Assembly (NCBI GenBank): GCA_937959275.1
Contig: CALGLU010000022.1
Coordinates: 1-64,000 of the forward strand
DNA length: 64,000 bases
Direction: 5' to 3'
Source: an uncultured Saprospiraceae bacterium
GTDB taxonomy: Bacteria > Bacteroidota > Bacteroidia > Chitinophagales > Saprospiraceae
Shown here piece by piece: positions 36,198-46,819 of the stretch (its first letter is position 1; each line of letters begins with the position of its first letter). Position numbers and translations under genes: made by a program. The notes below the pieces were generated by a model. That model had not been told where the DNA came from and made no database searches. It saw only the letters and a list, made by a program, of their open reading frames with translations.

Positions 36198-38792
36198 TTA
36201 TTCCACAACTAGTTTTCGTACTGCTGTGTTATGATTAGTGTCTATTATCTTGACGATATAAGCCCCCGTTTCTAATCCCGAAAGAATAACTTGCGCTCCA
36301 CCCTTTTTACTTACAATCATTCGACCATCGACAGTATACACAAAGACCTTCATTTTTTGGGTATCTTCTTTTCTAATCGTAACGGTTCCATTAGACGGGT
36401 TAGGGCCGATATTTAATCCTTGTATTTCTACGTCACTGGTAGACGTTGTGATACCATTACAGTCTTCATCAATATCATTACCAAAAATTTCTACTGCAGC
36501 CGGATTGATCGCTGCATTATTATCATCACAATCAAAGGCTTCTATAAATCCATCGCCATCGTTATCCATGCCTCTAAGATCGGGGGCATCGTTATCAAAG
36601 TCCTCACTTACATGTCCGACTAGACACCTTGATATCTGCGGAAATGCAGACGTAATCACATAGAAATATTCAAACGTCTCAGTACCTATTGCTGTTGCTA
36701 TTGTAATAGACGACTCGATACCATTACATCCATCCAAATCTCCCCTACCACATATGTATTCAAAATCTAGAGTATACTTTCCATTATATGCACCGCAAGG
36801 TTCCTGAATTCCATTTCCAGGACGCAAGCCTTTTTTTAATTGGAAGCTAGGAAGTAGCTCCTTTATATTTCCATCAGGGTCTGGACCATATTTATAGACG
36901 ATCGGAAAGCCATCCGCTGCCCAACCGATATGTATCGGCTTTTCAGGCACTTCTGATACCATCGTTACACCTGGCAGAATTGTTTCTAAATATTCAAACA
37001 TTTCTCCGTGGTAATGATATCCTTGCGGTCCTGTATGCGCTGACGCACAGTCTAGTTTTACCAAGCCCATTCCATCTCCTTGGTTAGTCGTCGGCTCAAA
37101 TACCCAATCCCAATTAAATTCTCCTGTACTCGGATTTTCAAAAATAAATGGGGCCGCAGGAGCTGGTGCCATCACACAACCATTTAACGCGACTCCAAAA
37201 TATCGATCGGGTCTTCCATTATCACTTAAGACAGAAGTAATCTCAGCGGCAATCGTTGGCTTTAAATCTATTTTAAAATTATAATACTTCTGTGAAGGAA
37301 TATTATTGGGGTTGTAACAAAAATTATGATTGGGATAATTGTTAGAATATATATTCCTTTCAGCTCCGTCTTCAAATTCGTAATATACACTCGGTTCAGA
37401 AGGCATATCACAGCAGCCTATATTTGTAGAGCTTAACGAATCATCTGCCTCACAGTTTGCCTCACAGTCATCGATTCCTTTTTCTTCTCCATTGCGAATT
37501 TGATCTCGGCAAGACCATTCATCTCTTATCGTATAGGCCTCATTTTGCAGGTCTGTGAAAATCATCATTTGATCATTCGTCAATGATCCAACTAGGTCAT
37601 TCTGCTCAAGTACATCATTCTGCACATCATAAAATTCTATATTGCCATTTTCATCTTCGATCAACTTATATTGATCATTTCTGATCGTCCAGAATAATAT
37701 GCCTTGATTTGAGTTTTCTCTATCAGAATAAATGAAAGGCCTATCGATCATCCCATCACAAGAAAAGCTCGGCTTTAGACTCAAGCTATTAAGAATCCCT
37801 CCCTGTAACTGGTTTCCAGTCAGCTCGACAACTGTAGCGTGAATATCCGACACATGAGTCAGTCCCTCTTCTTCTTCACCCATTCTAGATACTCCCTTTC
37901 CACTTACGATCATAGGAACATGGATTCCTCCCTCATACAAAGTTCCCTTCCCGTGATCGCCTTCAAAATTCTGGATAACAGAACGAGGCGTACCATTATC
38001 TCCAATAAAAATAATGACTGTGTTTTCAAGAGTCGTCGTATCAAGGCTCTCTAAAAGTCTACCGATTTCATGATCCATTGCTTCTATAGCAGCGACATAT
38101 TTATTAAGATCTCCATTGGTATTATCGATCGAGTATAGGCCATCTGGTGGAATATGAAAAGGATCGTGAGGTGCGACATGAGCTAGCCACAGAAACCAAG
38201 GTTTAGCCTGGTCCGCAACCCAGTCAATAGCAGCATCAGTAAAATGAGAGGTAACGTAATCGTTCTCTTGCGAGGCAACTCCGTTAGTTACTTTTTCCCA
38301 TTGATAATAATCGGTTACTCCTCCTCTTAGTATACCCTCAAAATGATCGACTCCATGTTCCATCGGGTGATTTGCATTTACAGGATTAGAAATATGCCAT
38401 TTACCAATGACTGCTTGTGCGTAAGTGTCCGCATTCAAATCACGAAGTCTTTTAAACAGAGAAGTATGTGTAAGGTCTAAATTATCTGGCACGCTCATTA
38501 CTCCTGTCTTTACACCATACTTGCCACTCATAATGGACGCTCTGGTCGGTGTACAGGTTGGCGACGACCATGCATTCATGTACGTGATGTCATTAGCTCG
38601 TAGCGCATCTAAATGTGGAGTTGTCGGCATCACTGGATTTTGTTGGTAGCCATTAGTCACATCTATTCCCATATCATCTGCGATGATTAGAAGGATATTC
38701 GGTTTTGATTTCTGGCTAAGTATTGGGGTTAACCCTAATAGTACAAAAGCCAGAAAGGTAAGAACTGATTGATTTATCTGTTTTGATCGCAT
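36198..38792 (-). CDS. secreted sulfatase fused to YHYH and T9SS sorting domains
   Basis: The 864-residue protein has a signal peptide to about residue 26. A sulfatase domain covers about 30-430: ILLIIADDMG with metal-binding Asp pair, CTPTR with formylglycine Cys80, GKWHIS, and FIGDNGTP. A YHYH domain follows at about 490-720 (GPQGYHYHGE, GWAADGFPIVYKYGPD), then a MopE-like calcium-binding repeat (DNDGDGFIEAFDCDD, DIDEDCNG). A T9SS C-terminal sorting domain (IGPNPSNGTVTI to the end) completes it. A formylglycine-generating enzyme is needed for activity and is not in the window. The sulfatase-YHYH combination in one chain is unusual to me. It is an isolated gene. Confidence 0.88.
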   Translation of the reverse strand: MRSKQINQSVLTFLAFVLLGLTPILSQKSKPNILLIIADDMGIDVTNGYQQNPVMPTTPHLDALRANDITYMNAWSSPTCTPTRASIMSGKYGVKTGVMSVPDNLDLTHTSLFKRLRDLNADTYAQAVIGKWHISNPVNANHPMEHGVDHFEGILRGGVTDYYQWEKVTNGVASQENDYVTSHFTDAAIDWVADQAKPWFLWLAHVAPHDPFHIPPDGLYSIDNTNGDLNKYVAAIEAMDHEIGRLLESLDTTTLENTVIIFIGDNGTPRSVIQNFEGDHGKGTLYEGGIHVPMIVSGKGVSRMGEEEEGLTHVSDIHATVVELTGNQLQGGILNSLSLKPSFSCDGMIDRPFIYSDRENSNQGILFWTIRNDQYKLIEDENGNIEFYDVQNDVLEQNDLVGSLTNDQMMIFTDLQNEAYTIRDEWSCRDQIRNGEEKGIDDCEANCEADDSLSSTNIGCCDMPSEPSVYYEFEDGAERNIYSNNYPNHNFCYNPNNIPSQKYYNFKIDLKPTIAAEITSVLSDNGRPDRYFGVALNGCVMAPAPAAPFIFENPSTGEFNWDWVFEPTTNQGDGMGLVKLDCASAHTGPQGYHYHGEMFEYLETILPGVTMVSEVPEKPIHIGWAADGFPIVYKYGPDPDGNIKELLPSFQLKKGLRPGNGIQEPCGAYNGKYTLDFEYICGRGDLDGCNGIESSITIATAIGTETFEYFYVITSAFPQISRCLVGHVSEDFDNDAPDLRGMDNDGDGFIEAFDCDDNNAAINPAAVEIFGNDIDEDCNGITTSTSDVEIQGLNIGPNPSNGTVTIRKEDTQKMKVFVYTVDGRMIVSKKGGAQVILSGLETGAYIVKIIDTNHNTAVRKLVVE

Positions 38793-38966
38793 AACTATTA
38801 GACTAAGTTACGAGGAAAGGTTTAGTCTATATGATAAATAATCCCGATAAGATCTTCAATAAAAATTGCGATCCACAAAAATGTTATATAATTAAAAATT
38901 ATTTAGGTTGTTGTTTTACCCACGAAATTAGTCGTCAACTTAAAGGCTTTTACATAGGATCTTTTG

Positions 38967-39440
38967 TTACCTGTCGTGACTTAATTCGAACAAGTCAACT
39001 TTTCTTCGTTTCTGTTTTTTGATTGAGTTGAATTTCTTAAGCTCATTTTTAGCTTCTATGAACATCCATATTTCAGGATTGATTTTGAATGCTTCACCTA
39101 CAACCGTCGATATTTTACTATTGAATTTTCTTCTTCCTTTAATTAAAGCATGAAGATTTGCATTTTCGACCCCTAAAAATTCAGCAAATTTTGTTTTTTT
39201 AATGTTATAAATTAGGAGAAGTCTATTGAGGAATTCGCCAGCTACAATTGTTTCTTTCGTTTCATTTTCAAGGTATGACTTCATCTGTAACTTGACACCA
39301 ATTCTTTGATTTTCGGCAATCTCTGCTTTGGGTAATTCCTTTATGTATGCATCAAGAATGTTCTTTGTTAACTTACGCTCTTTGTCTGTTGTCTTATCTT
39401 TTTGTTTGCCTAAAATATGGTCAAAATATTTATCTTTCAT
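38967..39440 (-). CDS. HigA-like helix-turn-helix antitoxin
   Basis: The 157-residue protein (ATG 39440; a TTG at 39452 is possible) has a C-terminal helix-turn-helix: GEFLNRLLLIYNIKKTKFAEFLGVENANLHALIKGRR (residues about 83-120). That is the pattern of HigA-type antitoxins, with a Lys/Arg-rich end. The N-terminal half is helical and charged. It overlaps by 11 bases the upstream GNAT-like gene, so the two form an operon typical of a toxin-antitoxin pair with the toxin first. Confidence 0.75.
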   Translation of the reverse strand: MKDKYFDHILGKQKDKTTDKERKLTKNILDAYIKELPKAEIAENQRIGVKLQMKSYLENETKETIVAGEFLNRLLLIYNIKKTKFAEFLGVENANLHALIKGRRKFNSKISTVVGEAFKINPEIWMFIEAKNELKKFNSIKKQKRRKVDLFELSHDR

Positions 39441-39948
39441 TATCCAAGTCAATTTTTAAGTTTGTTAATATAAGCTGCTTTCCAAACTGCGGATTTATTA
39501 TCATCCTTTCACGAAAAATTAATTCTGCATTATATTTTTTCTGATAATACTCGATCAATTCTCCTTTACTAGTAAATACAAGGAAACCTTTATAATTACC
39601 TTCGTTTAACTCGAAAGACTTTAAACAAGCAAATGAAATCAGTATTTCAGCGACTTTTTTGAATTTGCCATTGGAACCATAATTCCACGGTGCTACCTCA
39701 ATATTTTTAAGAACATAGTATGCTTCATTTTCTTCTTCAAGTTTAATAATTCCTTGTATTTGGTTCTCAAAGAGGACTTTATAGAAAAGAACTTTAGGTT
39801 GAAAAATTTGCTTCCATTTGAATTTCCAATCCTTATTGACAAATCTCAAGTCACTTTTGACAAATTGTTCGATAAGAGCTTCATACTCTTTATTTTGCTT
39901 TGTCTTAATCTTTACCTGCACAATCAAATATATCATTTTTTGACACAT
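39430..39948 (-). CDS. GNAT-like putative toxin partner
   Basis: The 172-residue protein contains a course typical of the acetyltransferase fold: YYVLKNIEVAPWNYGSNGKFKKVAEILISFACLKS, then GFLVFTSKGELIEYYQKKYNAEL. The G-S-N-G-K turn sits where GNAT proteins bind acetyl-CoA. It is located directly before and overlapping a HigA-like gene. GNAT toxins in known pairs acetylate aminoacyl-tRNA. That activity is only inferred here, and the acetyltransferase assignment is from pattern recognition. Confidence 0.6.
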   Translation of the reverse strand: MCQKMIYLIVQVKIKTKQNKEYEALIEQFVKSDLRFVNKDWKFKWKQIFQPKVLFYKVLFENQIQGIIKLEEENEAYYVLKNIEVAPWNYGSNGKFKKVAEILISFACLKSFELNEGNYKGFLVFTSKGELIEYYQKKYNAELIFRERMIINPQFGKQLILTNLKIDLDNER

Positions 39949-40403
39949 TGTGCAAGTATTTTGTTTATTTAGGACTTATAATAACTAACTTTTTTATACC
40001 ACGTTTCCCATCATTTCTTCCCTTTACTATTCACCTCCCAAAAGGCTTAGATATGCTAAAGCCTATCTACTTTCGCTATTATGTCACTACTAATATCAGT
40101 ATAAATTCCTGTAACCTTTTTAATACTATTTCATTTTATGATCGAGCTTCTAATAGCTTCTCATCCAAAAATTTCTTTGCACCTCTCCTATTCTCTTTAA
40201 TATTAAGTTGTGGTATATAATCCTATAGCCTCATGTTTTACTAGACAGACCACGAGTGACCTACTTTCATAAAACTTGCACTATTATTTTTGCTCATGGG
40301 TAATATTCTATGTCTTTCAATGATATGTTATTGAAGGTATGTTTCAGGTCTTATAAATCCTAACTTTATTGTACGTAGATAAGCTGTTAAAAACCATAAT
40401 CAA
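39949..40403 (+). other. intergenic region, 455 bases, no gene seen
   Basis: This AT-rich stretch shows stops in all frames apart from a poor 90-codon frame without family features. It holds a hairpin (AGGCTT/AAGCCT near 40045-40070) and a TATTTTTG box at 40285-40292. Confidence 0.5.
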
Positions 40404-41660
40404 ATGAAAATTACATCGCTTTTAGTTTCTGCTTTATTTTTTCTGAAATTACAACTGCTTTGTGGACAATGTCCAAACAATGCAGTTAACTTAACTAGCC
40501 AACTACAAGTAGATAATTTCAACTCCAATTATCCAGGTTGCACCAACATTACAAATGACTTAAGCATCTCCGGGAATACCATAACCAATTTGAATGGACT
40601 TAGTGGACTCACTCAAATAAATTCATTAGTAATTGAGAATACAGGATCATTAACAACGCTCACAGGTCTGAATAATGTAACAACAATTGGTGGTGTTGAT
40701 ATAAAAAATAATAGTGCATTGACGACAATTGATGGCTTAAATGGTGTCTCCAGTATAGACGTTTTTTACTTATTGGATAATCCATTCCTAAATAACCTAA
40801 CTGCTCTGGGGAATCTACTTAATATAGCACACATTGAAATTTATGGAAACCATAGCTTAAATGACCTAAACGGTTTGCAAGGACTAAGTTCAATAGATTT
40901 ATATTTTTCAATTTCTAATAACAACTCATTGACCTCTTTAAGTGGTCTTGAAAATTTAAATTTCGTGGGTGATGGACTCGATATCACTAACGTCGAATTT
41001 AGGGTTTCTTTTAATGCTAATTTATCAGATTTATCTGCGCTGCAAAATCTAAATTATGTCGACGGCAGATTTAATATTTCGTTTAATCCTTTGCTGAATA
41101 ATTTGTTAGGTCTTGAGTCTTTGAGTTTTGTTAGAGACTTAGACATCTCCTCTAATGCAACGTTACAGACCTTTGACGGCTTACAAGGGTTGACAAATGT
41201 TGAAAACCATATAAGGATTTATAATAACCAGATATTGACATCCTTAGAGGGGTTAAATAATCTTAATTCTATTCCTATTGAAAATACAGCCATCTCTTCC
41301 AACCCAAACTTATCGTATTGTACTGTAAGTGGTATTTGCAATATTTTAAATGTAGACCCTTCCCTAATCTCTATCTCTGGTAATTTAAGTGGCTGTGCAA
41401 ACAATACAGAAGTCACAACGGCATGCCAAAATCCATGTAGTCTTTTACAAGATCACTTAATTGTAAATAATGACCCAATTCTGCCAGGTGTCTATCAATC
41501 AAAATTGTCTTTGAGTTCGTCTGGACATATTTACTCAGGTCTTACTGGGACCAATGCCGTTAAATTTTATGCTAAGGATATTATAGAATTGCTAAACTCT
41601 TTTGAAGTAGAAATTGGTAGTCATTTTGAAATCATGAATGTAGATTCTGGATGTCCGTGA
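40404..41660 (+). CDS. secreted leucine-rich, receptor-L-domain-like protein
   Basis: The 418-residue protein has a signal peptide ending near LLCGQ. Residues 40-325 are made of repeats of about 22-25 residues of the form (I/L)xxNxxLxxLxGLxxLxxI, as in receptor L-domain/LRR surface proteins of Bacteroidota. A Cys-containing cap follows (CTVSGICNIL, then SGCANN). The last 75 residues (HIYSGLTGTNAVKFYAKDIIELLNSFEVEIGSHFE, in part) resemble the short beta-repeat segment often found before sorting domains, but no T9SS domain is present and the protein ends soon after. It may be C-terminally truncated. Adhesion is a likely role. Confidence 0.8.
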   Translation: MKITSLLVSALFFLKLQLLCGQCPNNAVNLTSQLQVDNFNSNYPGCTNITNDLSISGNTITNLNGLSGLTQINSLVIENTGSLTTLTGLNNVTTIGGVDIKNNSALTTIDGLNGVSSIDVFYLLDNPFLNNLTALGNLLNIAHIEIYGNHSLNDLNGLQGLSSIDLYFSISNNNSLTSLSGLENLNFVGDGLDITNVEFRVSFNANLSDLSALQNLNYVDGRFNISFNPLLNNLLGLESLSFVRDLDISSNATLQTFDGLQGLTNVENHIRIYNNQILTSLEGLNNLNSIPIENTAISSNPNLSYCTVSGICNILNVDPSLISISGNLSGCANNTEVTTACQNPCSLLQDHLIVNNDPILPGVYQSKLSLSSSGHIYSGLTGTNAVKFYAKDIIELLNSFEVEIGSHFEIMNVDSGCP

Positions 41661-41715
41661 ATTGATTTTACCAAGCACCAATCTGGTGATCACATAATTA
41701 AAATCTCAAAATATG

Positions 41716-42594
41716 TTACCAAGAATCTATAAGTTCGAGGTCCAAAAACTGATCAGCAACATCACCCAAGCCTTTTAATTTCTCCACATACACCTTTGCC
41801 TCTGCCACATCCTCCTGCAATGCCAATGCCTGCGCTTTGACCCAATACAAATGTGCTAAAACATACTCCTGAGGATAATACTCCTTACGCCATTCTTTTA
41901 CCTCTTCATAAAGCTCCTCACTGGTATTCAGCCAATTAAGCGCTTGATCAATATACCGCTCTTGTCCCACTAAATATTCTGCACCCTGCAGATACACAAC
42001 CCATGATGTATTGACAGACTGTTTTGCCACGCGCGCTTCGACAAGTTCTGAAATGATCTTTAGATTATCTACTTGGATGGTCAAAGCAAGTCTGGCCTGC
42101 GCCCAATCCAAAAAAAAATTGGCTGTCTCCGTATTGACTGCTTCCATTGAGTAGCGGAGAGATTCAACGTGCGTATTCGGAGTCGCTGCTACATCTATCC
42201 TTAAGACATCTGTGCTATCCGCATATCGAAATGAACCCCACTGTTTTGAATTAGAATTAAAAATGATAGTCCAATCTGCATCTTTTCTAGGAATAACAAA
42301 GAAACCATATTCCCCAGCAGCAAGAGGTTCATCATTAATCAAGACATCATGACTCAATTCAATCGTCGTCGCATTATTAGCCCCAGCTCTCCACACTTCA
42401 CCATACGGCACCAATTCCCCAAAAATCGCTCTTCCATTTGTCTTAGGACTACCATATGCTATGTCAATTTTCGTATATCCTACTACTTCTGAAAGGGACC
42501 GATCAGGACTAACTCTTGGGATTAAACCGATTTGATATTGTGCTGATAATGCAATGTTCATGCAGACTAGAAGTGGAATAATGAGTGTTTTCAT
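41716..42594 (-). CDS. DUF2911 exported protein
   Basis: The 292-residue protein has a signal peptide (to about ALSAQ). A DUF2911 domain covers residues 25-180: VSPDRSLSEVVGYTKIDIAYGSPKTNGRAIFGE as its course, VWRAGANNATTIE, LAAGEYGFFVIP and WTIIFN. A helical TPR-like segment is at the C-terminus (about 190-290). DUF2911 proteins are common periplasmic proteins of Bacteroidota with no assigned function. Confidence 0.87.
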   Translation of the reverse strand: MKTLIIPLLVCMNIALSAQYQIGLIPRVSPDRSLSEVVGYTKIDIAYGSPKTNGRAIFGELVPYGEVWRAGANNATTIELSHDVLINDEPLAAGEYGFFVIPRKDADWTIIFNSNSKQWGSFRYADSTDVLRIDVAATPNTHVESLRYSMEAVNTETANFFLDWAQARLALTIQVDNLKIISELVEARVAKQSVNTSWVVYLQGAEYLVGQERYIDQALNWLNTSEELYEEVKEWRKEYYPQEYVLAHLYWVKAQALALQEDVAEAKVYVEKLKGLGDVADQFLDLELIDSW

Positions 42595-42831
42595 AATCGT
42601 GATGTATAGACTAAAGAAACGAATCTTGAAATGGTAATTTTATTGCTTGACATGGCCTTTTTGTATTTGCCATGGTATATCACACAAGCGTTAAGAGAGG
42701 ATTAAGCCAATTAAAATCTCAATTTTAGACAAAATAGCACCCATTTTCAGCCGTTTCTACCGAATTTTGCCATGCTGTCATACCAGAACCACCCATTTAA
42801 ACATTGGTATCATATATGATCTAAAGACTAT

Positions 42832-42839
42832 TATCTTTG
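42832..42839 (+). promoter_or_regulatory. candidate -7 box of the secA promoter
   Basis: TATCTTTG fits the Bacteroidota -7 consensus TAnnTTTG and lies 17 bases before the secA ATG. A good -33 TTTG at the usual distance is not visible. Confidence 0.45.
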
Positions 42840-42856
42840 CACACTAATTCGAAAAA

Positions 42857-45800
42857 ATGTTCAACGCACTAAAGAAGTTGTTTGGCTCCAAGTATGATCG
42901 GGATGTGAAAACCTATTCACCGTTCGTTCAGGAAATTAACGAGTATTTTAATTCCTATGCCTCCTTGTCAAACGACCAACTCAGAAATAAGACGCTAGAA
43001 TTCAGAGAAAAAATCGCAGCGCACCTAAAGGGGATAGATGATGATATCGCTGCCTTAGATAAAGAAACGCAAACTGAAGAAGACATCGCAAGAAAGGAAG
43101 AGCTCTACAAAGAACTCGATGAATTAAAAACCGACAGAGACAAACATCTCGAAGAAGTTCTTAAAGATATTTTAGCAGAGGCTTTTGCTGTTGTCAAAGA
43201 GACCGCTAGACGCTTTACGGAAAATGAAAGCATCACCGTCACGGCCACAGATCAAGATCAAGCCATCGCCGCCAAAAAGGAATACATCACGATCAATGGT
43301 GATCAAGCCACTTATAGTAATACATGGAAAGCAGCCGGTGGAGAGATCACCTGGAATATGATCCATTATGACGTACAACTAATCGGCGGACAAGTGCTAC
43401 ATGATGGTAAGGTCGCAGAAATGCAGACTGGAGAAGGTAAAACCTTGGTCGCGACACTACCTGCTTATCTCAATGGCTTAGCAGGTAAAGGCGTACACAT
43501 TATTACCGTCAATAATTATCTGGCTATTCGTGATAGTGAGTGGGTCGGTCCAGTGTTTGAATTTTTACATCTGACTGTAGACTGTATAGATAAATATAAG
43601 CCGCACTCTCCTGAACGAATTGCTGCCTACAAAAAAGATATCGTCTACGGGACCAATAATGAATTTGGCTTTGATTATCTAAGAGACAATATGATCCGAT
43701 CTGTCGGAGAAGTCGTACAAGGTAAGCATCACTATGCGATGATTGATGAGGTTGATTCTGTCTTGATTGATGACGCAAGGACACCATTGATCATCTCAGG
43801 ACCAGTCCCGGCAGGCACTGAGGAGCAAGAATATATAGCCTTAAAACCTAAAGTCGAAAAACTTATCTCTGCTCAACGACAGTTGTCAACAAAATACCTC
43901 GCTGAGGCCAAGCGTCTCTTCAAAGAAGGTGATCGAGGTTATCAGGATGGAGAAGCTGGTATGCATCTACTGCGTGCCTATCGCTCCTTACCAAAATATA
44001 GACCTCTCATCAAATTCTTAAGTGAAGAAGGTGTCAAGATCACACTGCAAAAAGCGGAGAACTTCTATATGCAAGAGCAGTCGAAGCGAATGCATCTCGT
44101 CGATGAAGATTTATATTTCACCATTGATGAAAAGAATAGGTCTGTAGAGCTGACAGAAAGAGGTGTCGAATTTTTATCAAAAGGAGAATCTGATAATAAT
44201 TTTTTCGTGATGCCTGATATCGCTGTAGAAATGCAGGCAATCGATGAAGAAGAAAAAGAACAAGAAATAAAACTAGCAGACGAACGAGAAGCGTTGATTC
44301 AGGATTTTTCTGTTAAGTCAAGACGTTTGCACGCTGTCAGTCAACTACTCAAAGCCTATACCTTATTCGAAAAAGATGAAGAATATGTTGTCCTTGATAG
44401 CCAGGTCAAAATCGTAGATGAGCAGACAGGACGGATGATGGAAGGACGTCGATATTCTGATGGACTACACCAAGCGCTAGAAGCCAAGGAGTCTGTCAAA
44501 ATTGGTGACATTACTCAAACCTACGCGACGATTACACTGCAAAACTATTTTAGGATGTATCATAAGCTCGCTGGCATGACCGGTACTGCAGAGACAGAGG
44601 CTGGAGAGCTATGGGATATCTATGAGTTGGACGTGGTCGTGATCCCTACGAATAGACCGATTGTCAGGGATGATCAAGAAGATCTAGTATACAAGACAGC
44701 AAGAGAAAAATACAATGCCGTTATCACAAAAATACAGGAATTGACATCTGCTGGAAGACCTGTCTTAGTCGGTACAACATCTGTTGATATCTCGGAAAAA
44801 CTGAGTCGAATGATGAATCTTCAAGGCATCAAACACAATGTCTTAAATGCCAAGCAGCATCAGCGTGAAGCAGAGATTGTGACAGAAGCAGGGCATGCTG
44901 GCAATGTCACCATAGCAACAAATATGGCTGGTCGGGGAACGGATATCAAAATATCTAACGAAGTGAAACAGGCGGGAGGCCTCGCGATTATAGCGACTGA
45001 AAGGCATGATTCGCGACGTGTTGATCGCCAGTTACGTGGTCGTGCAGGAAGGCAGGGTGATCCAGGAGCATCACAGTTTTACGTATCTCTTGAGGATAAT
45101 TTGATGCGTCTGTTTAACTCAGAACGGATCTCTAAGCTCATGGATAAAATGGGGCATCAAGAAGGAGAAGTGATCCAACACAATATGGTCACGAAATCAA
45201 TCGAACGAGCACAGAAGAAAGTTGAGGAAAACAATTTTGGTATTCGTAAACGATTATTGGAGTATGATGATGTTATGAATATTCAAAGGGGTGCGATATA
45301 CACTAAGCGTAAAAATGCCTTAAGTGGAGATCGCCTGTCTATAGATATAAACAACATGTTCATTTCGATGACAGAAAGCTTAGTATCCGATTACAAACGC
45401 ATGAATGATTTTGATGGCTTTAGAAATGAGTGTTTGAGAGTCCTCGGTCTAGATCCAGACATATCAGCTGCTAATTTTAATGAAGGCGAAGAAAGTGACC
45501 TAATAGATAAATTGCAGGAGCAAGCAGGCGAACAATATCAACGTAAGGGCGATCGAATTGGACATTTGTTAGGACCAATTATAGAGCGTGTTTTCTTAAA
45601 TGAGGGACACCGGTATAAGCGTATTGCTATTCCGTTTACAGATGGTAGACAAAGTCCGCTCCCTATCTCAGCTGATCTCAAGGAAGCAATGGATAGCAAA
45701 GGCAATAGCATCATGACTGATATCGAAAAAGCAGTCACCTTAGCTATAATTGATGAAAACTGGAAAGAGCATTTGCGGTCAATGGATGAATTAAAAGATT

Positions 45801-46162
45801 CTGTTCAAGCTGCCTCCTTTGAGCAAAAAGATCCTCTTGTCGTTTACAAAATGGAAGCTTATAAGCTATTCGAAGAATTGATATATAGAATTAATGAAGA
45901 GACCTGTGCCTATCTAATGAAAGGAAACGTGGTCATGCCTGGAGAGGGAGAGATAAAAGAAGCGAAAATTGAAAAGACAGATTTGAGTAATGTCAAAACT
46001 AGCCGAGCAGAGCAAATGGCTAAAGCTGCAGCACAAAGCGCAGGTCGGGCAGAACGGGCTAAACCTGAAACATTTAAACGTGAAGAAAAGAAGGTAGGGC
46101 GAAATGAACCTTGCCCTTGTGGAAGTGGCAAGAAGTACAAACAATGTCACGGTAAGAATTAA
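42857..46162 (+). CDS. secA: preprotein translocase ATPase SecA
   Basis: SecA drives protein export through SecYEG by ATP hydrolysis at the cytoplasmic membrane. The 1101-residue protein shows Walker A MQTGEGKT (189-196), Walker B region [21 protein letters not shown], the second nucleotide-binding fold with [10 protein letters not shown] and [14 protein letters not shown], and the C-terminal zinc motif [14 protein letters not shown]. It is longer than the E. coli protein because of an acidic insert between residues 60 and 105 and an extra helical insert around 330-400, as in other Bacteroidota SecA. A hairpin terminator follows directly, so it is monocistronic. Confidence 0.97.
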   Translation: MFNALKKLFGSKYDRDVKTYSPFVQEINEYFNSYASLSNDQLRNKTLEFREKIAAHLKGIDDDIAALDKETQTEEDIARKEELYKELDELKTDRDKHLEEVLKDILAEAFAVVKETARRFTENESITVTATDQDQAIAAKKEYITINGDQATYSNTWKAAGGEITWNMIHYDVQLIGGQVLHDGKVAEMQTGEGKTLVATLPAYLNGLAGKGVHIITVNNYLAIRDSEWVGPVFEFLHLTVDCIDKYKPHSPERIAAYKKDIVYGTNNEFGFDYLRDNMIRSVGEVVQGKHHYAMIDEVDSVLIDDARTPLIISGPVPAGTEEQEYIALKPKVEKLISAQRQLSTKYLAEAKRLFKEGDRGYQDGEAGMHLLRAYRSLPKYRPLIKFLSEEGVKITLQKAENFYMQEQSKRMHLVDEDLYFTIDEKNRSVELTERGVEFLSKGESDNNFFVMPDIAVEMQAIDEEEKEQEIKLADEREALIQDFSVKSRRLHAVSQLLKAYTLFEKDEEYVVLDSQVKIVDEQTGRMMEGRRYSDGLHQALEAKESVKIGDITQTYATITLQNYFRMYHKLAGMTGTAETEAGELWDIYELDVVVIPTNRPIVRDDQEDLVYKTAREKYNAVITKIQELTSAGRPVLVGTTSVDISEKLSRMMNLQGIKHNVLNAKQHQREAEIVTEAGHAGNVTIATNMAGRGTDIKISNEVKQAGGLAIIATERHDSRRVDRQLRGRAGRQGDPGASQFYVSLEDNLMRLFNSERISKLMDKMGHQEGEVIQHNMVTKSIERAQKKVEENNFGIRKRLLEYDDVMNIQRGAIYTKRKNALSGDRLSIDINNMFISMTESLVSDYKRMNDFDGFRNECLRVLGLDPDISAANFNEGEESDLIDKLQEQAGEQYQRKGDRIGHLLGPIIERVFLNEGHRYKRIAIPFTDGRQSPLPISADLKEAMDSKGNSIMTDIEKAVTLAIIDENWKEHLRSMDELKDSVQAASFEQKDPLVVYKMEAYKLFEELIYRINEETCAYLMKGNVVMPGEGEIKEAKIEKTDLSNVKTSRAEQMAKAAAQSAGRAERAKPETFKREEKKVGRNEPCPCGSGKKYKQCHGKN

Positions 46163-46165
46163 AAA

Positions 46166-46187
46166 AAACCCGGACTTTACCGGGTTT
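46166..46187 (+). terminator. terminator of secA
   Basis: AAACCCGG (46166-46173) pairs perfectly with CCGGGTTT (46180-46187) around a six-base loop, four bases after the secA stop codon. The upstream A-run and the downstream TTTATTTGG allow it to work in either direction. Confidence 0.8.
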
Positions 46188-46420
46188 ATTTGGAATCACA
46201 AAAAGTTGTTCGATACCATTGTATTAACTCTTTCGTTATCTCTTTTACTTGTATAAAGAGACAAGCCTTATAAAACGCTTAGCAAAACGTCACTTTTTTT
46301 GTTAAAATTTGTTTCTTTCGACAAATTGTATGAAAGTAAAATCACCGAAGGTGTGACATATTTGTAGACCAGCATGATAATGCTGGGTCGGTATTTAGTA
46401 AGTTTGCAAAAATTGTATTG

Positions 46421-46816
46421 ATGAAAACTTTAGTATTGATTTTGGTTGGATCTTTATTTGTCTTAGCTGATATCTTTGGTCAAGGCATCCAGGTACGGGA
46501 GCATGATGGCATCCAAAGCTTGCTGTCTAGTTATATCCAATACAATAAGGAGAATGATAACATTAAGGGCTATCGTGTCCAGATCATTGCAACAGATGAT
46601 CGCCGTAAAATGGAAAATGCCCTTTACAAATTCAGAAATATATATCCTGAAATCAATTCGGATTGGGAGCACAACGTCCCCTATTACCTAGTCAAAGTTG
46701 GTGCCTTCAAAGACAAGCTCGACTATCAAGGATTCTTAATTGAAATAAAAAAAGATTTCCCTGGAGCAATTCCGATCGTCGCAGATATTCGTGAAGAAGA
46801 GCTATTGGTACATTAA
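46421..46816 (+). CDS. SPOR-domain exported protein
   Basis: The small protein (131 residues from ATG 46421) has a signal peptide (KTLVLILVGSLFVLADIFGQ). A SPOR domain covers the rest: KGYRVQIIATDDRRKMENALYKFRNIYPEI as its course, then VPYYLVKVGAFKDKLDYQGFLIEIKKDFPGA. SPOR domains bind denuded septal peptidoglycan. It is three bases from rodA, so it belongs to the same operon as rodA and tgt and probably acts in cell wall growth or division. Confidence 0.85.
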   Translation: MKTLVLILVGSLFVLADIFGQGIQVREHDGIQSLLSSYIQYNKENDNIKGYRVQIIATDDRRKMENALYKFRNIYPEINSDWEHNVPYYLVKVGAFKDKLDYQGFLIEIKKDFPGAIPIVADIREEELLVH

Positions 46817-46819
46817 GGT

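Noticed and set aside
36420-39022. Plus-strand frames opposite the sulfatase gene
   Set aside because: Antisense shadows of a clearly recognised gene.
39948-40220. Plus-strand frame of 90 codons
   Set aside because: AT-rich, no family features, overlaps the promoter side of the GNAT/HigA pair.
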